This document shows, one piece after another, positions 46,979 to 59,630 of a stretch of 64,000 nt of DNA. The translations under genes were made by a program, and so were the position numbers. The notes below the pieces were generated by a model. The model had not been told where the DNA came from. It saw only the letters and a list, made by a program, of their open reading frames with translations, and ran no database searches. Numbering within the stretch: the first letter of the stretch is position 1; each line of letters opens with the position of its first letter. Source of the DNA: Sphagnum magellanicum (taxonomy: Eukaryota; Streptophyta; Sphagnopsida; Sphagnales; Sphagnaceae); the NCBI GenBank assembly GCA_021904315.1, contig CM038907.1, forward strand, positions 23,877,223 to 23,941,222. Reading direction: 5' to 3'.

Positions 46979-49900
46979 TTCAACCCATGGTAATTTCACA
47001 ACCCACATTTCTTAAAAACATGATTCAACTTTCATTATTTTTTTTATGTTTTTTCTTTATTTTTTGGCTTTGGCTTTGGAGATTTAGTATCATGATCAAG
47101 AGATGAAGATGGTGATAAAGGATTAAAGATAGGAAACTTCAAGATGATGAAACTATGTTTATTGGATTTGGCCTTTGTGCATTAAAGAAAAACTTATATC
47201 TAAAATTCAAAGGCTATTATAGGGGCTCATTGTGAAGACAAATGAAATATATAATAAATAATAAATAATAAATAATTACAATTGCAAAAATTTCAAGCTT
47301 TTAAAAAACATTACCACTCCTCTTCCCCCCCCCCAACCCCAAGTTCAACCTTTACACAAATGTTGAAAGTAAAAAATTGTCTTACCACTATGGGTGTTAA
47401 AAGATGATAGTATTGTCACTAGATGGTAATTATCATCAAATGGTAAAACCATTACAAGAAAATGTTAGAATGAAGGTGTTTTTTGACAATAGTATCGTTA
47501 GTATAATGAACTACCTTCATGGGGTAGAATAATCAAAAGTTAATTCTAGGAGGTCCAATTTAATGAAAATAATATTAAAAATCTAGTTTGCTTAGAAAGG
47601 CATCCTAGTAACTATTTTTTAATTACTAGTGGTAAGTATCCTACTTACCATCTTCTATTTACTAGGGGATGAAGTCATTTAAGTTATTAAAAGTGGAAAA
47701 GGGATGGATGGATTCTTTTTAACTACGATGTGTGAAAGGGATTAAAATAAAAAGGATAAAGAAATCTAGGAGGATACAGACTCAACCTTTGTGTGGTGAG
47801 TATCATTCTTGGGTTTCTTATTTATTCTTTGGGAAGAGTGAAAGATTTCATTATATTAATTTTTCATTAGCTTTCGTTAGAAGATTAGATTAATTTTAAA
47901 GCATTAGGAGAATGTTTATGTGTGTATGAGGAGAAGAGAATAACATGAAATAATATTGTACTTGGTGTTATGTAATGGAGAATGGTTGAAGGTTGTCAAG
48001 TGCATTGTTTATTTTTGTTTGTATTGATTTCTAAGAAGGTAGGGAAAGTAGTTCATTTTTAGTTGATGTAGACTATTAGTTTTTCAGTTTGGTTTTTTTT
48101 TTTTGTACAATGAAATATGTACTTGCTTCTTGAATATGAAGGTAGATTTGTTGCAAAAGGGTAGTTGCCACTAGAAGGTAGTAGTAAGAAAGTAGCTACT
48201 CCTTTTGAAGTTTGCAAAGGGTAGAAAGTTGTTGTAAATAGAAGGTAATAACTACAAAGGGTTTGCAAGTGTTACAAATAATTGACAATAATAATAGAAG
48301 GTCATGTTTGAGTAGGTATTGATAATTGTAGGATTGTGTTAAGCTTCAAGTTGTGCATACTTATTCTAACCTAGTACGAGAAATTAATATGTTATTCAAC
48401 AATGTTATTTGTGTTTGCAACCAAAGTGGCAATCATCTAATTGAAAAGTGACCGTAATCCCTAATAAGAAATTTAGTATAAATATATAATCTTCTTTTTA
48501 TATTTTTTGTTATACATTGAAAAATAATTATAAAAATTTAATGATTTAAACTTTTTTTTCTCACTTCTAGTGATGGAAAACTTCCAAAATCACTTCAGTT
48601 TTAAAATTTGAATTTTGCATTTTTCTTTTTAACCAATTCCATACACTTGTGCTTTTGCATCTCAATCATTTAAAGTAAAAATTCTAAATAGCAATGACAA
48701 GTGGAATCAAAAGTTAGTGCAACAAGACAAAAGGATGTAATGATAACATAACAATCTACTATACATCTATTCTAATAGTACAACACATTTTTTAAAAAAA
48801 ATCACTTCATATACATTTGGATGAATTCAAATCAAAGTCAAACAAAGTACAATGAAAAAGATAACCTTGGTCTATAACACAAATATCTTATTTTTGTAAT
48901 TTCAATGATAATAAAATTTGGATTTGGCTTAAGGATCAAACCTTCACTTCTATATCATTCAAGGTTTAATACTTTCTATCCAACTCTCAAGATGATTGAT
49001 GCCATTCCAATCCATAATTTTGTGACACCTTAATCTCAACAATATGACTTGCTTTTTTTTTCAATAATGTTGACAAACCATATAATAATTCAACCACTCT
49101 CTTTCCTTTTTAAACACTCCCAATCATAAACCAAACATTAAAATTGTCTTCCAATGTTGTGGCCCTTTTATAGTGACACTGTTGAAACATTTACCTCTAT
49201 TCTTTCTTCCTCCTTACGATATGGAGATACCACTTTCCCTTGTGAAAATGTTGGAGTTGGTAAAAAAATTTCATCTCTTTGTTGACATTCTATTAAACTT
49301 ACAAGTTTGAAATCTTTCACTTTATCTCAACATTTATTGACTTTTTCTCTTGAACAATAGACTCCCATTCATACATATGTTTTTTCTTTGTTGGTCAATT
49401 GATTCTAAAAAAATGCATACCTTTAGTCCCAAATTTTTCCACTTTTGTAAGCATTCACATGTAGTGGTAAATGTTCTTGACCACAAATAAGTTGTAATTT
49501 TTGCTACATGCTCTATTCCCACACAAGTTCCTCACTTGAGTTGTGAATTTTCCTTTGGTTATCATCACATACTAACCATATTCCTATTTCTATTGTCAAA
49601 TACATTATTAAAAAGCTTACATAGTGGAAGAAAAGGCTATAATTTATCATCTAAACACACAAAACCAAAAATATTTTTATTCTCAACCTAACGAATTTCT
49701 CTAGAAGCTTATCTTCTTGCCTACACCACATGTGTCATGAATTTTTCTTATGCTCCTTTGCAACACTCCACCACAAATCTTGCATCACCAACAAGCTTAG
49801 TTTCATTCATTTCAAGCTCTCATACACTTTCATTCAAAAAAGAAGTAAATGCCATCACCTGCACATAAGTAAAAAGAGAAAACAAACACACATCAATTAC

Positions 49901-51230
49901 ATCCAATGACAAAATTCTTGTTGCATCTTTCGTCTAAAAGTTATTATTGTAAAGAGACAACAATCATTTCAACATGCTACCCCATTTTGTCAAAAATGGA
50001 TTTGATCGACACAAAACCTTAAATAGTCTCCCTTGACATTATTTTTGACCTCCATCACATGAACTATCAATTTGTTTTCACTCTACTTTGAGCTACATTA
50101 GCACTTAGCACCTCCTCAAACTAATACACAAGTTGTGAGAAACAAATTTGAGGTAGGGTTAGACACTTTTGCATTAAATAAATTTGTAGTGGAAAAAAAA
50201 CATTTCTCTCATGCATTCCATATGAAAGTTGCAAAGTTCAAACCTTCTTTCTAAACAAATATAGTTGTGAAACAAAATAATAGGAATTTCAATTGTTTGG
50301 AATCCAACCTCCAATATAATTTAGATCATGTATCATGAATTTTGGTAGCTTGTTAGCACTCTTTTTTTTCCTAAAGATGTTTTTAATCTTAGAATTCACA
50401 CATATGTAAGGATGTAAGGGCAATTTTGATTTCTTTCAATCCATCAATCCTTAGAAATTGCATTGTAATTGATGGATTCGTGTCAAATAATAAAGAAAAC
50501 TAAATCCTACAACACCAGCTCTTTGGCTTTTATGCTGTGGGTGTCATTAGTGCAACTGCCTTCTATTCTGGTGAACAGAAACCTTTGGTATTAAACCCTC
50601 AAAGAAGACATCTCCATACTGCCAAAGGTACCTTTAGAGAGATATATACCTTTGGAGATACATACCTTTGGAGTTCAACCTAATAGATTTGCTACCCACG
50701 TTGGAAAAACCAGCATTTAAGGCGTTGCAAAGATAGCCAAAGATGCATTCTTTCAGCTTGCAAAGCATGCTCAACTCCAGAGAACAAACAAAAATCAACA
50801 CCCAAAAACAAATCTGTTAAGAAGGTGATAACAAAGAGCTTCATCTGTTGTTGATGCCCTGCACCACACAGAAATCTGGATTTAAATTTGAGATGGCCTT
50901 AGAGAATTCGTTGTGAAGATAGAGATAGAGAAGGGCTCAATGGGGTCACTTCCATGTTTTCTCCAAATGGTGTGCAAAAGAGTATAGGGTGTAACTAATT
51001 CAATAGAAAATAGAATTTATAATTTACTCAAGCATTTTGGAGTGTTGGAAATGGAACACGTTTTGGTGTATTGAGAGTTGAAATATGGCAACAAAGCGTT
51101 TTCATGAGGTGGAATAGAGGAAGAAGTTGCGAGCATGCCAGCCATAATTTTGTTTTGTTTTGTGTGCCAACAAATTTTATGCAGTCATGTGCTGATCTCT
51201 CATCAATCATATGCGCTGATTTTGGTTTAT
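46979..51230. other. AT-rich intergenic DNA
   Basis: No gene is supported here. It contains short low-complexity runs (AATAATAAAT near 47250, a C-homopolymer near 47325) and a small repeated word, ATACCTTTGGAG, near 50647-50672. The last few hundred bases should include the 3' untranslated region of the minus-strand gene that ends at 51231. Confidence 0.5.
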
Positions 51231-54200
51231 TTAGGTGGGGAACGATGCAGATGTGAAAGTAGCAACAAAGCTTGGCAATCTGCTGATGGCAAAACAAAGC
51301 GAAATTGTCTGCACCAGCAGTTTGGAGCCGACTCGCCACACCTCCACCTCATGTTTGTAGGGTGGTTGTTGCGACGACTCCGCGGTTGTCGACTTGTTCT
51401 TCAAACTCTCCTCAAGCTTTTGCAGTCTCATTCTTAGAAAAGTCACCTTCACATCTGCAATTGCCTTCATCATCCTAATAACCTTAAGCTGATCCACAGC
51501 AACAATGTTGTTGTTCTCTGCAACCGCCGACGTTGTTTGTTTCCCCCTTGTAATGGACCTTGGGGGGGTGGTGGTATCCGCCATGTTCTGTACAACAATT
51601 TTGCTGCTGGGGGGTCTAGTGGGTGTCGTCGAAGGTTTCAACGGATTTGCGGCAGCGTCTGGCGGGGGAGATTTGATTTCGGACTCATCTTCTTCCCCAT
51701 AGTTGCAAATGCTGTCTTGTGCTGCTAATGCCTGCACTTTTTCATCGTATTTTCGTTTGGCTTCCAGTGCTGCCCAGCGCTTGAGCTGCTCGTCCAGTCG
51801 AGCCGGGAACTGCTGCAATTGCTGCGAGACTTCTTCAAGCTTGCGTGCTTGGTAGATGCAACTCTTGCTCAGCTCTTCAGCGCGCTTCTCTATCACGGAT
51901 TTCTCTTCGTCCTCTTGCACGAACGTCTCTTGCACTGTATTCAGTCGCAGTTTCAATTGTGGTGGTGGTGGTGGTGGTGATGAACCAGCAGCAGCAGCGT
52001 GTACAACACTAGTAGTACTGCGGGACTTCGTCTTAAACTCTGCTAAACCTCCTCCTCCTCTAATGCGAGGCACTGGGGCTGTTTCTGCCACTTCAACTCC
52101 TCGCATTATCATCGCAGTTGTTGCAAAAGAGGGGCGAGGAGTAGAAGATGTATTATTATGATTATTATTAGTTTGGCAGGCTTCCGATTTGGTGAAGAAG
52201 CGTCTCCAGCCCGTCATCGCCCCCCTCTGTTGTTGTTGTTGTTGTTGTTGAGATGCTCCTCCTCCACCAACAACACCACGACCACCAGGAGTACTGCCTC
52301 CACTCACCTGAATTGCTGCACAGCTTTTGCAGCTTTTTTCTGGAGGGACGTCAACGCTGTTTGCAACTGGACTCCCCCGCCCACCTGTTTGAGGAGGGGA
52401 GGGGCCGCATTTGGCATGAAGCAGGTCGCTGTAGATTGGAGAGGGAACACTTGAGTTTTGTGTTTCACATCCATTGGGACAACGTGCATGTTGTGCTGCA
52501 GCAACCGCTGCCATGATCTTTACCTCCTCACCATTTGTTTCACAAGCCAACGATTCTCTATGATGATGAGAATGCTGCTCCTCTTCCTCATCTCCAATTC
52601 TCAGGGACAAGATATCATCAGATAATGGGATGATCACTGCTGAAGCTTCTTCTTCAAGCTCATGATCCTTACAACAGTCATCAACAGAAGAAGGTGGAGA
52701 CGGAACCCTAATCTTTAGGGTTTGAAATTCAGGATCCTTGCCCTGAGGTGAGACAGAACCTGGTCTTTGAGAATCAATCTTGCCTTCCGTCTGTTGCATG
52801 AAATTAGCTGGCCACAGCCCAGCAGCAATTTCACCTTGTGAGTGACTCAAACCATCACCCTCTTCATCTTTTTGTGTTGCAGTAGTACTGGCACCTTCAT
52901 GGTTTAAGCCCTGAACACCAGCTTTGTCCTGAGCAGGACCTGGCCTGGGGTCACGAGGATATAATCTCTCTTTTTCAAGCTTTGGAAAAAACTGAGCTTC
53001 CTGCTCAAATTGAAATGCCTTTCCTACTGGCAGTTGAGAACAATCATCACTCTGACATGGGTCCCACGATTCTTGAGCTACATCAATCGCTCTTGATTGG
53101 TGAACCATCATGTCAGGCATGTATCCCAAGTCCTGTGTTATTATGCTCATGCTGGTTGGAAGTCCATTGCTAGCTGGAAAAGGGAACATCATTGAGTCAT
53201 CAATTATCTTCTTCATTGGAAGTAACCGAGAGAGAAATGAGGCCTCAGAAGCAAAGGACCTTGGTGAGCACCCTTTCTCCAGTTTCAATGGCTCTGAGCT
53301 TAGATTTTGAGGTGAAACACAGATGGAGTTGAGTTTACAAGAATTGGAATCTTTGAGAGAAACAGTTTCTGGAGTTTCTGCAGAGCTATTGGCAGCAGCA
53401 AAAGCTTTGTCAGAACCTGCTCTTGTTGGACAGGCAGCAGCATGATCACCCTGGGAAGATGCCGTTTTACTAATGGATGATGGTGATGGGGATTTCGATG
53501 GTGATTTGCATTGTGGGGAAGAAGGTGATCTAGATTCAAGTGGCTGACTGACAATACTTGTCAATGGGAGGGAGGCCACCAAATGACTTGTTTTAGCTGT
53601 GATCACTGTTGTCATTGGTTCTTTGTTTTCTGACCTAAATATCAGGCTACCCTTTCCCATTCCAATTTCCAAGGGCAAGCTAGCAGTAGTTCTCTCAGAC
53701 TCCTGATTAACCTTCACCAGGGATAGAGGTTGAGAGGAGCAAGTAGCCTCAATGGAAGAACTTTTATTTGTCCGCTGTGGATGTTCCCTCCTCTTGCTGG
53801 CCTTCTTCAAATGAGGAGCTTTCTTCGCTGGCAAATCAGATGTACTGGTGGCACTCTGGGAGTCAGTCATTTCAATGTCTTCAAGGTTGGCAACATGCTG
53901 AGTATGCTGCTGCCTTCTTTCAATGCCTTTCTTGATAACAAGATATCTCTCAGTTGACGACTCAGATATGCTCTCAGTTGGAAGGTCAGTCATTTCAGTG
54001 TCTTCACTGAGGCTGTCTTGAACATCCTTTGTGACCTGCACTTGCTGTTTTTGCTTAATTGCCTTCTTGGCCTGTGGAGATTTTTCAGTCACCAAATGGC
54101 ATACTCTCCTCCCACTTTGAGGGTCAGCCAATTCTGCATATTCAACCGCATTGTCATGAACCTTTTGTGATTCGCATTGTAAGCTAATTGATGGTTGCAA

Positions 54201-55935
54201 CTTATTGGCCACACCGCAAACTGGCAGATTGACAAATTCAGGGTGAGCTGAAAAGTGATCTGGATTGATCTGAATTTTTCTTAAGAGCTTGTTCTTCGTG
54301 CGGTATTCTCCAAGTTTCTTGAGGAAAAGATTTATCATGTTTGCGAGCTCTTTCACTTTCACTGCTTGGTATGAACACACCACTCCTAGATCCCTTGTTC
54401 GATTCTTTGTTGTCTCAATAATGTGGTTTGCAACTTTAACTCGTTGCTCAGCATTTTTTAGTCTGCTCTCCAGTCCCTTAGAGTTTCTCTCGGCAACATC
54501 TGCTCGTTGCTCTGTCGCTGTTCGACTCAATCTCTCTTCCAGAAGCACTTTCTGCACACGGTGCAGCCTCTTCTTCAAATCTCTTACTTGGAGACCATAT
54601 GCTCCAACCTGCTTGAAAGATTACCAAAATAGGGTTGCCAGAGATGTTGATGACAGATCTGGAGGGACTGTAAAATCAAAATGAAACAGCTAAATTAGTT
54701 AGTTTGAGCCCAAGAAAACCGAGTCAAAGTATGCATGGAAAAAAGTTTAACAGACCTGCTTTGTGAGCTCAGCTATTTTCCCCTTCTTTTGCTCTAGCTC
54801 CAACTTTGCCACATGAGGAACTTCAGTAGAGCATTCCTGAAGCAGAGGAGCTAGATCTGCATCTGCATCGAGGGCACCTTTCCTGCCCATTTTGGTAACC
54901 CTTCTCTTGAAGGAATTTGCACTTTCAAAACTAACTGCTGTCATTTGCAATCCCTCTGCAAGCCCAATTTTTTTGAAAATATCAATGATTTTGCACTAAC
55001 TTTTAGGTTCATGTTTGCATGCTCCATCAGTAACTGTATCTAGAACTGAGCAGCTTGCAAAAAATTCTACTTGAATATCCATCATGTTGTCTGTGCATTC
55101 AATAAGGCACCCAAATTGGTGTCATGTGATTTGAAACCCAGGGCTTGCATGGACCCAACATGGAAAACATTGTCTAGTCATTGAAAAGGTTAGCATGTAT
55201 TGTGGCAAGAAATGTCTCCACTGCTTTGTGTGTTGTTTACAATCTAACTAAAATCTAAGCCCTCCTACAAGTCCAAAACATTTTGGTAAACAAGCTATGT
55301 TTCAGATTGCAATGTTTGAAAGTTTGTAAACGAGTTCAAGGCGTAATTAGAGGGTTGCAGACTTCTCAACAACCCATTCTACCAATGTTTAATGTCAAAG
55401 AATCCTCAATGATGGGCACCTTGTTTCATGCTCATTGTAGATGTATCCACACAAAACTTCCTATCTGTTTCTCATTGGATAGCTATGCTGGATGTCAACT
55501 GAAACATGGGTGGAAGGGAAATCTAAAATCCTCACATGCATTGTACATCGATATCTGGAAGATAAAGCGCCTTTGAAACTCCTGCTTGTGAAGAAAGGTG
55601 ACTCAAAATCCAAAGACAAGTGAAAGAAACAGGGCACCCTCACCTTTTGTGAAGGGAGTGCACAAAGACCCAGTCCGGGTTGAGGGTGAGAGGAAGATTT
55701 CAGCCTGAAGTTTAATTGGCGCAGTAACTAAGCCAGCAGCAACTCCAGGTTCTGAGATGAACTGGCACTGAAGCTTCTCAGCCTGTGCCTTAACTGGTAA
55801 GTCAAGAAACATTTCATTGCCAGTTTCACCAGGTAGAATCAAGATCTCAGTCCTCACCTTGATTGGCACATTTATGAACTGTCGGTCATCCTTGGTTTTT
55901 GGCATAAACACTGAAAAGTGGCCTCGAGGTGACAT
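51231..55935 (-). CDS. Large charged coiled-coil protein of unknown family, 1289 residues
   Basis: Three exons on the minus strand: 55935-55644, 54955-54756 and 54608-51231. Introns are GT-AG (AAAAG|GTGAGG...TTGCAG|AGGG and AAGCAG|GTCTG...AGCAG|GTTG). The 3870-nt frame is open. Exon 1 holds three imperfect copies of a P-K-QAE motif (VPIKVRTEI, LPVKAQAEK, APIKLQAEI). Residues about 145-275 are highly charged with heptad-like spacing (LELEQKKGKIAELTKQ, then DLKKRLHRVQKVLLEERL), so a coiled coil is likely. Residues about 320-450 carry three acidic-basic repeats around A-LADPQS, TEMTDLPTES and IEMTDSQSAT. The middle is Ser/Pro-rich and disordered, with a Gly run and eight Gln near residue 950. 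A second helical segment follows near residues 1070-1130 (EKRAEELSKSCIYQARKLEE), with another near the C-terminus. No enzyme motif is seen. I do not know the family. A scaffold or chromosome-associated role would only be a guess. Confidence 0.8.
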
Positions 55936-58900
55936 CTCACTTGCTGGTCAGTGGGATACTTAATTTCTGCACTGTACTACATTCAACTGGCACCCAAGAG
56001 AGAAGCTCTGAGCCAAATTTGTTTTTGTGGAGAATTCTCTACAACTTGTGCAAGAAAACCGCAACTACTATGATGTTCAGGACATCCTTCTGACACAATT
56101 TTCCACTATGTGAATCTTGATTCCAAGGGTTGAGGAAGGAGGAGTATGTATGAGCTGTCATCATGAGGAGGAATACAGATGTTCAATCAAGGAGAGTAGA
56201 AAACAACATAATGTCTACTCTAGCAAAATTTTTGCTAATGCACACTCTTCTCTCGTTTGCTTGTGTCCTCAAAACCACATCCTTGACTGCTTTTCTCTGA
56301 ACTGACAAATCTTTGGTGGGCCTACCTGATCTGTTGAGCATTTTGTGTTTCAGGAATTTTAGGTCACTTTGAGGCCCAGAGAAAGCTACCTAAAGACAGT
56401 GGTACAGGGGTGTTCTAGAGCTTTGCCAATTGCTTGCTGGGGTGATGGTGCCCTTTAGTAGAGACAACGCTTCAACTTAAGGTGAATGAATGAATGGATG
56501 CACCTTTCCACAATCCATCATTTGTGTCTCTTGATGCTCTTAAGCTCCTCTCTTGGTGGGCACAAATACCCAGCAAGTGTGAGCAAATGCACAGCCAGTA
56601 ATTTGCAATTGCAGCCACAATTTGGACCATTGAGAACTACCTTTTGCATATTATCAGCTGCTTTTGTTACAACTTGGATTTTATCAATATCATTTCTGGC
56701 TCTTTTCCAATTTTTTGCATTGTAGCATGTGTTAATGGACATTTTTGGATCCTAGGTGCACCAAATGTTCGCAAACCATGAGAAATGTTTATGACATTGC
56801 TTTGATTAGGTCCAAACATTATTGTTACAACTAAAAGTATTTGCCAATTGTGCCACCATAACAAAGAAAGCTTTCTTGTGGAGAATTTATTGGCAATAAT
56901 TGCAACCATTGCAAATGGGAAAAATGGACAGATGCAAAATGAATTGGACAACTCAAGCATTGTCACAAAAATGATCATGATGTGATTGTGTTTTTTGATA
57001 CCCCTTGTAAGAACATTCCAATACTGTTTTGAGATTTTGATTCAAAGTTGATTTGGACCTCCAAATGAGATCTTGAAAGCTATCTAAACTTTTTGACACA
57101 AAAGATACAACAATTTTAGATGTAAAAGATTGGATCTTATTTGTGCATGTGAGGGCATCGTGTTAACAAAAGTCCTCCAAATTCACTCACATCGACATGA
57201 TGTGGAAAAAAAGGAGATTCATGCCAATGTGAATCCCCATTTCCAAATGTGTTGGAAAACTTAGACACCCCTCCTTTACTTCTGCAAAACTTAATGGATT
57301 GGGACATGCAGCAACCCATTTTCCTTTTACCCCTCATCACTCATTCTCCAATGTTGTTTCAAGATTTGGATTCAGAGTTGATTGAAAATGGTGCCTTGCA
57401 TGTAGTTTAAATGTTTGCTTCAAATGTATTCACGTACTAAATATTAAATAATGGGTTTTAGTCCCCAATGAGGAGAAAGTCAGATCAATATGAGTCTGGG
57501 TGTCCACTTCCAACGACTCATAGTTGTTTTGAAATCATGAAAAAAGGCAATGTGTTGTGTGCTAGCAAGGGCTCATGAAAAATATTTGGTGTCCACGTTT
57601 GGGGAGTTAGACCAGTCTGTGCATGAGTCCTTGTCTTGAAGATAAGATTGCAACTGGAAGAGAATGAAGTGGTTTGAAATGCATAAATCAAAATGTTATT
57701 TTTTCACACCTATAGTTACCATATTTGTAATGAATATCAATTTAGTATGTTCAAAGTAAACATCCCTTACATTTTTTCCTCCTATTTTTGCTTTTTGGGT
57801 GTGAATTTTAATTTTTGAAATCCATTTGTAGGGATTTTGCTAATGTGGTTGGATATTGATGATACCAATTTGTGACCTGGTGCTTAGTGAGCAATGTGCA
57901 GCTTTCCACCAAAACTCATGCTTATCACATTGTGTGACTTTGTTCAGTTTTGGTAATGGACATGTGGTGTGCATAAAATTAGTAGTGCATGACAATGGGC
58001 GTGGTTGTTGAATATTTTGAGAAGTGCATAGCAGATTGCAATCTTCTCAAAGGAAAACATCATTCTTATGAATTGTGTGGTCCACTCCATGGTCACTCTA
58101 ACCTATACCATATTACATGCGAACAAAGGAGGGGTTTAAAGAAAATTGGAGCATTATCTTCTAATCAAATGGTTTGCACAAGATATACAAACACGAAACT
58201 ACAACCTCTATATAGTTACTGAATCCACAATGAGTAATCAGCAATGGATATACATTGTAAAGAACCTAAAACCCTAAGACATTTCACATTCCTCTTACTT
58301 CTTTCTGACATGACTGTCTTTCATCTATGTTAGGAATCGTTTCCAAAGGTGAGGCAACTTCCAACTCAAGCAATTATGTTGTATATTTTTTCCATCAATA
58401 GGGACTCATTAACATTTCATGCTGATTTTGTAAAACATTTAAGCTATACAGGTGGATTAAATAACACGACTTTCTTCACCTTTAAATAAAAAACAGAAAT
58501 GCTAGTTCTTATCTAACTAATCATTGAATTCTGTATTGAAAGAGAGCGATTTCCTAAGTGACACAAGTATAGGTGTAAACAAAATTATCAATCCCACAAA
58601 AGGGTTGGGGGAAAAAGAGGCTCTCACAATCACTCACTTTTCAGAGTTTCAAGTCAAAGTTTATACAATTAGCAAGTTGAAAGCCTATAACCCATGCTGA
58701 GATTCACATGGTCTTTAGGTATCCAAAAGAAAGAAAAGATTTTTTTTTGAAAAAAATCTACAAATGTTGATACTCCATTGGCTTAACAGCCAAATCCAGA
58801 TCCCTGAAAAGACGTCACCTGAGACCTTATATGAAGGTCAACCACATGGCATTGTTCACACAAGTTGCAAAGAATTCTCTAACCATCCCAAAGGAGTCAA

Positions 58901-59630
58901 GTGCAAGCTCTCACAAACCATCTAAAGAAAATCCTTGTCAACACAGTTCTGTATAGTCAAAAGGTTGTGATATATGAAATTCTTGTTTAGTGTGAACCTG
59001 CAGCTATGTCAAACATTGCAGCTTGAATTCTGTGTGCACAATTGGTCCAGAGATGTCACCCAGTACCTACTCCTTGATTGCAGGTAGGTACCAGATGCAA
59101 GCACCAAAGAGTAAGTAGTTTGGTATATTTTCATCACTACAAGGTTTCTTTTCTGCATCCAAGAATTCTTGTAAAGGGCCAGCAACATTTTCGCCTAGTC
59201 TGGATTTCCAGTCTGCATTGTGAAACCATGGCCTGTTCAATGACATTTAAAACAGGTGGGTCGTCACCCAAAAGAGAAGGTACACAGTGGCGTAAAACCA
59301 GGTAGGTCACTAAAATTAAAAAAGTGTGTGGCAGACTCTCAAGTAATCCCAAACGTAGTTCTAGGAACAGCCTGCATTATAGCTAAACAATCTCAGAACA
59401 TTAGTTCTATGGTTGAACTCTTTTGCTGTTGTACAAATCAGACTTGGTCAATGAATTTGCCCTGCCAGAGAAGCTTTGCTAATTGGAGGTCCTAAATATA
59501 ACGCTGTAATTAGGTTGGTTACAGCCTTTTGGTTGTGAGGACAACTTTTTTTATGCATGGAATTTCATGCTTCAAGGCGTATAACGTCAAAAGTGTTGGC
59601 CCCCAAACAAACAAACAAAAAGTGCTTGAA
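55936..59630. other. Intergenic region, upstream of the coiled-coil gene
   Basis: This lies between the 3' end of the phosphatase gene and the start of the coiled-coil gene, both on the minus strand. It should hold the promoter of the latter, close to 55936-56300, but no clear TATA or CT element was assigned. The remaining sequence has only chance open frames. Confidence 0.5.
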
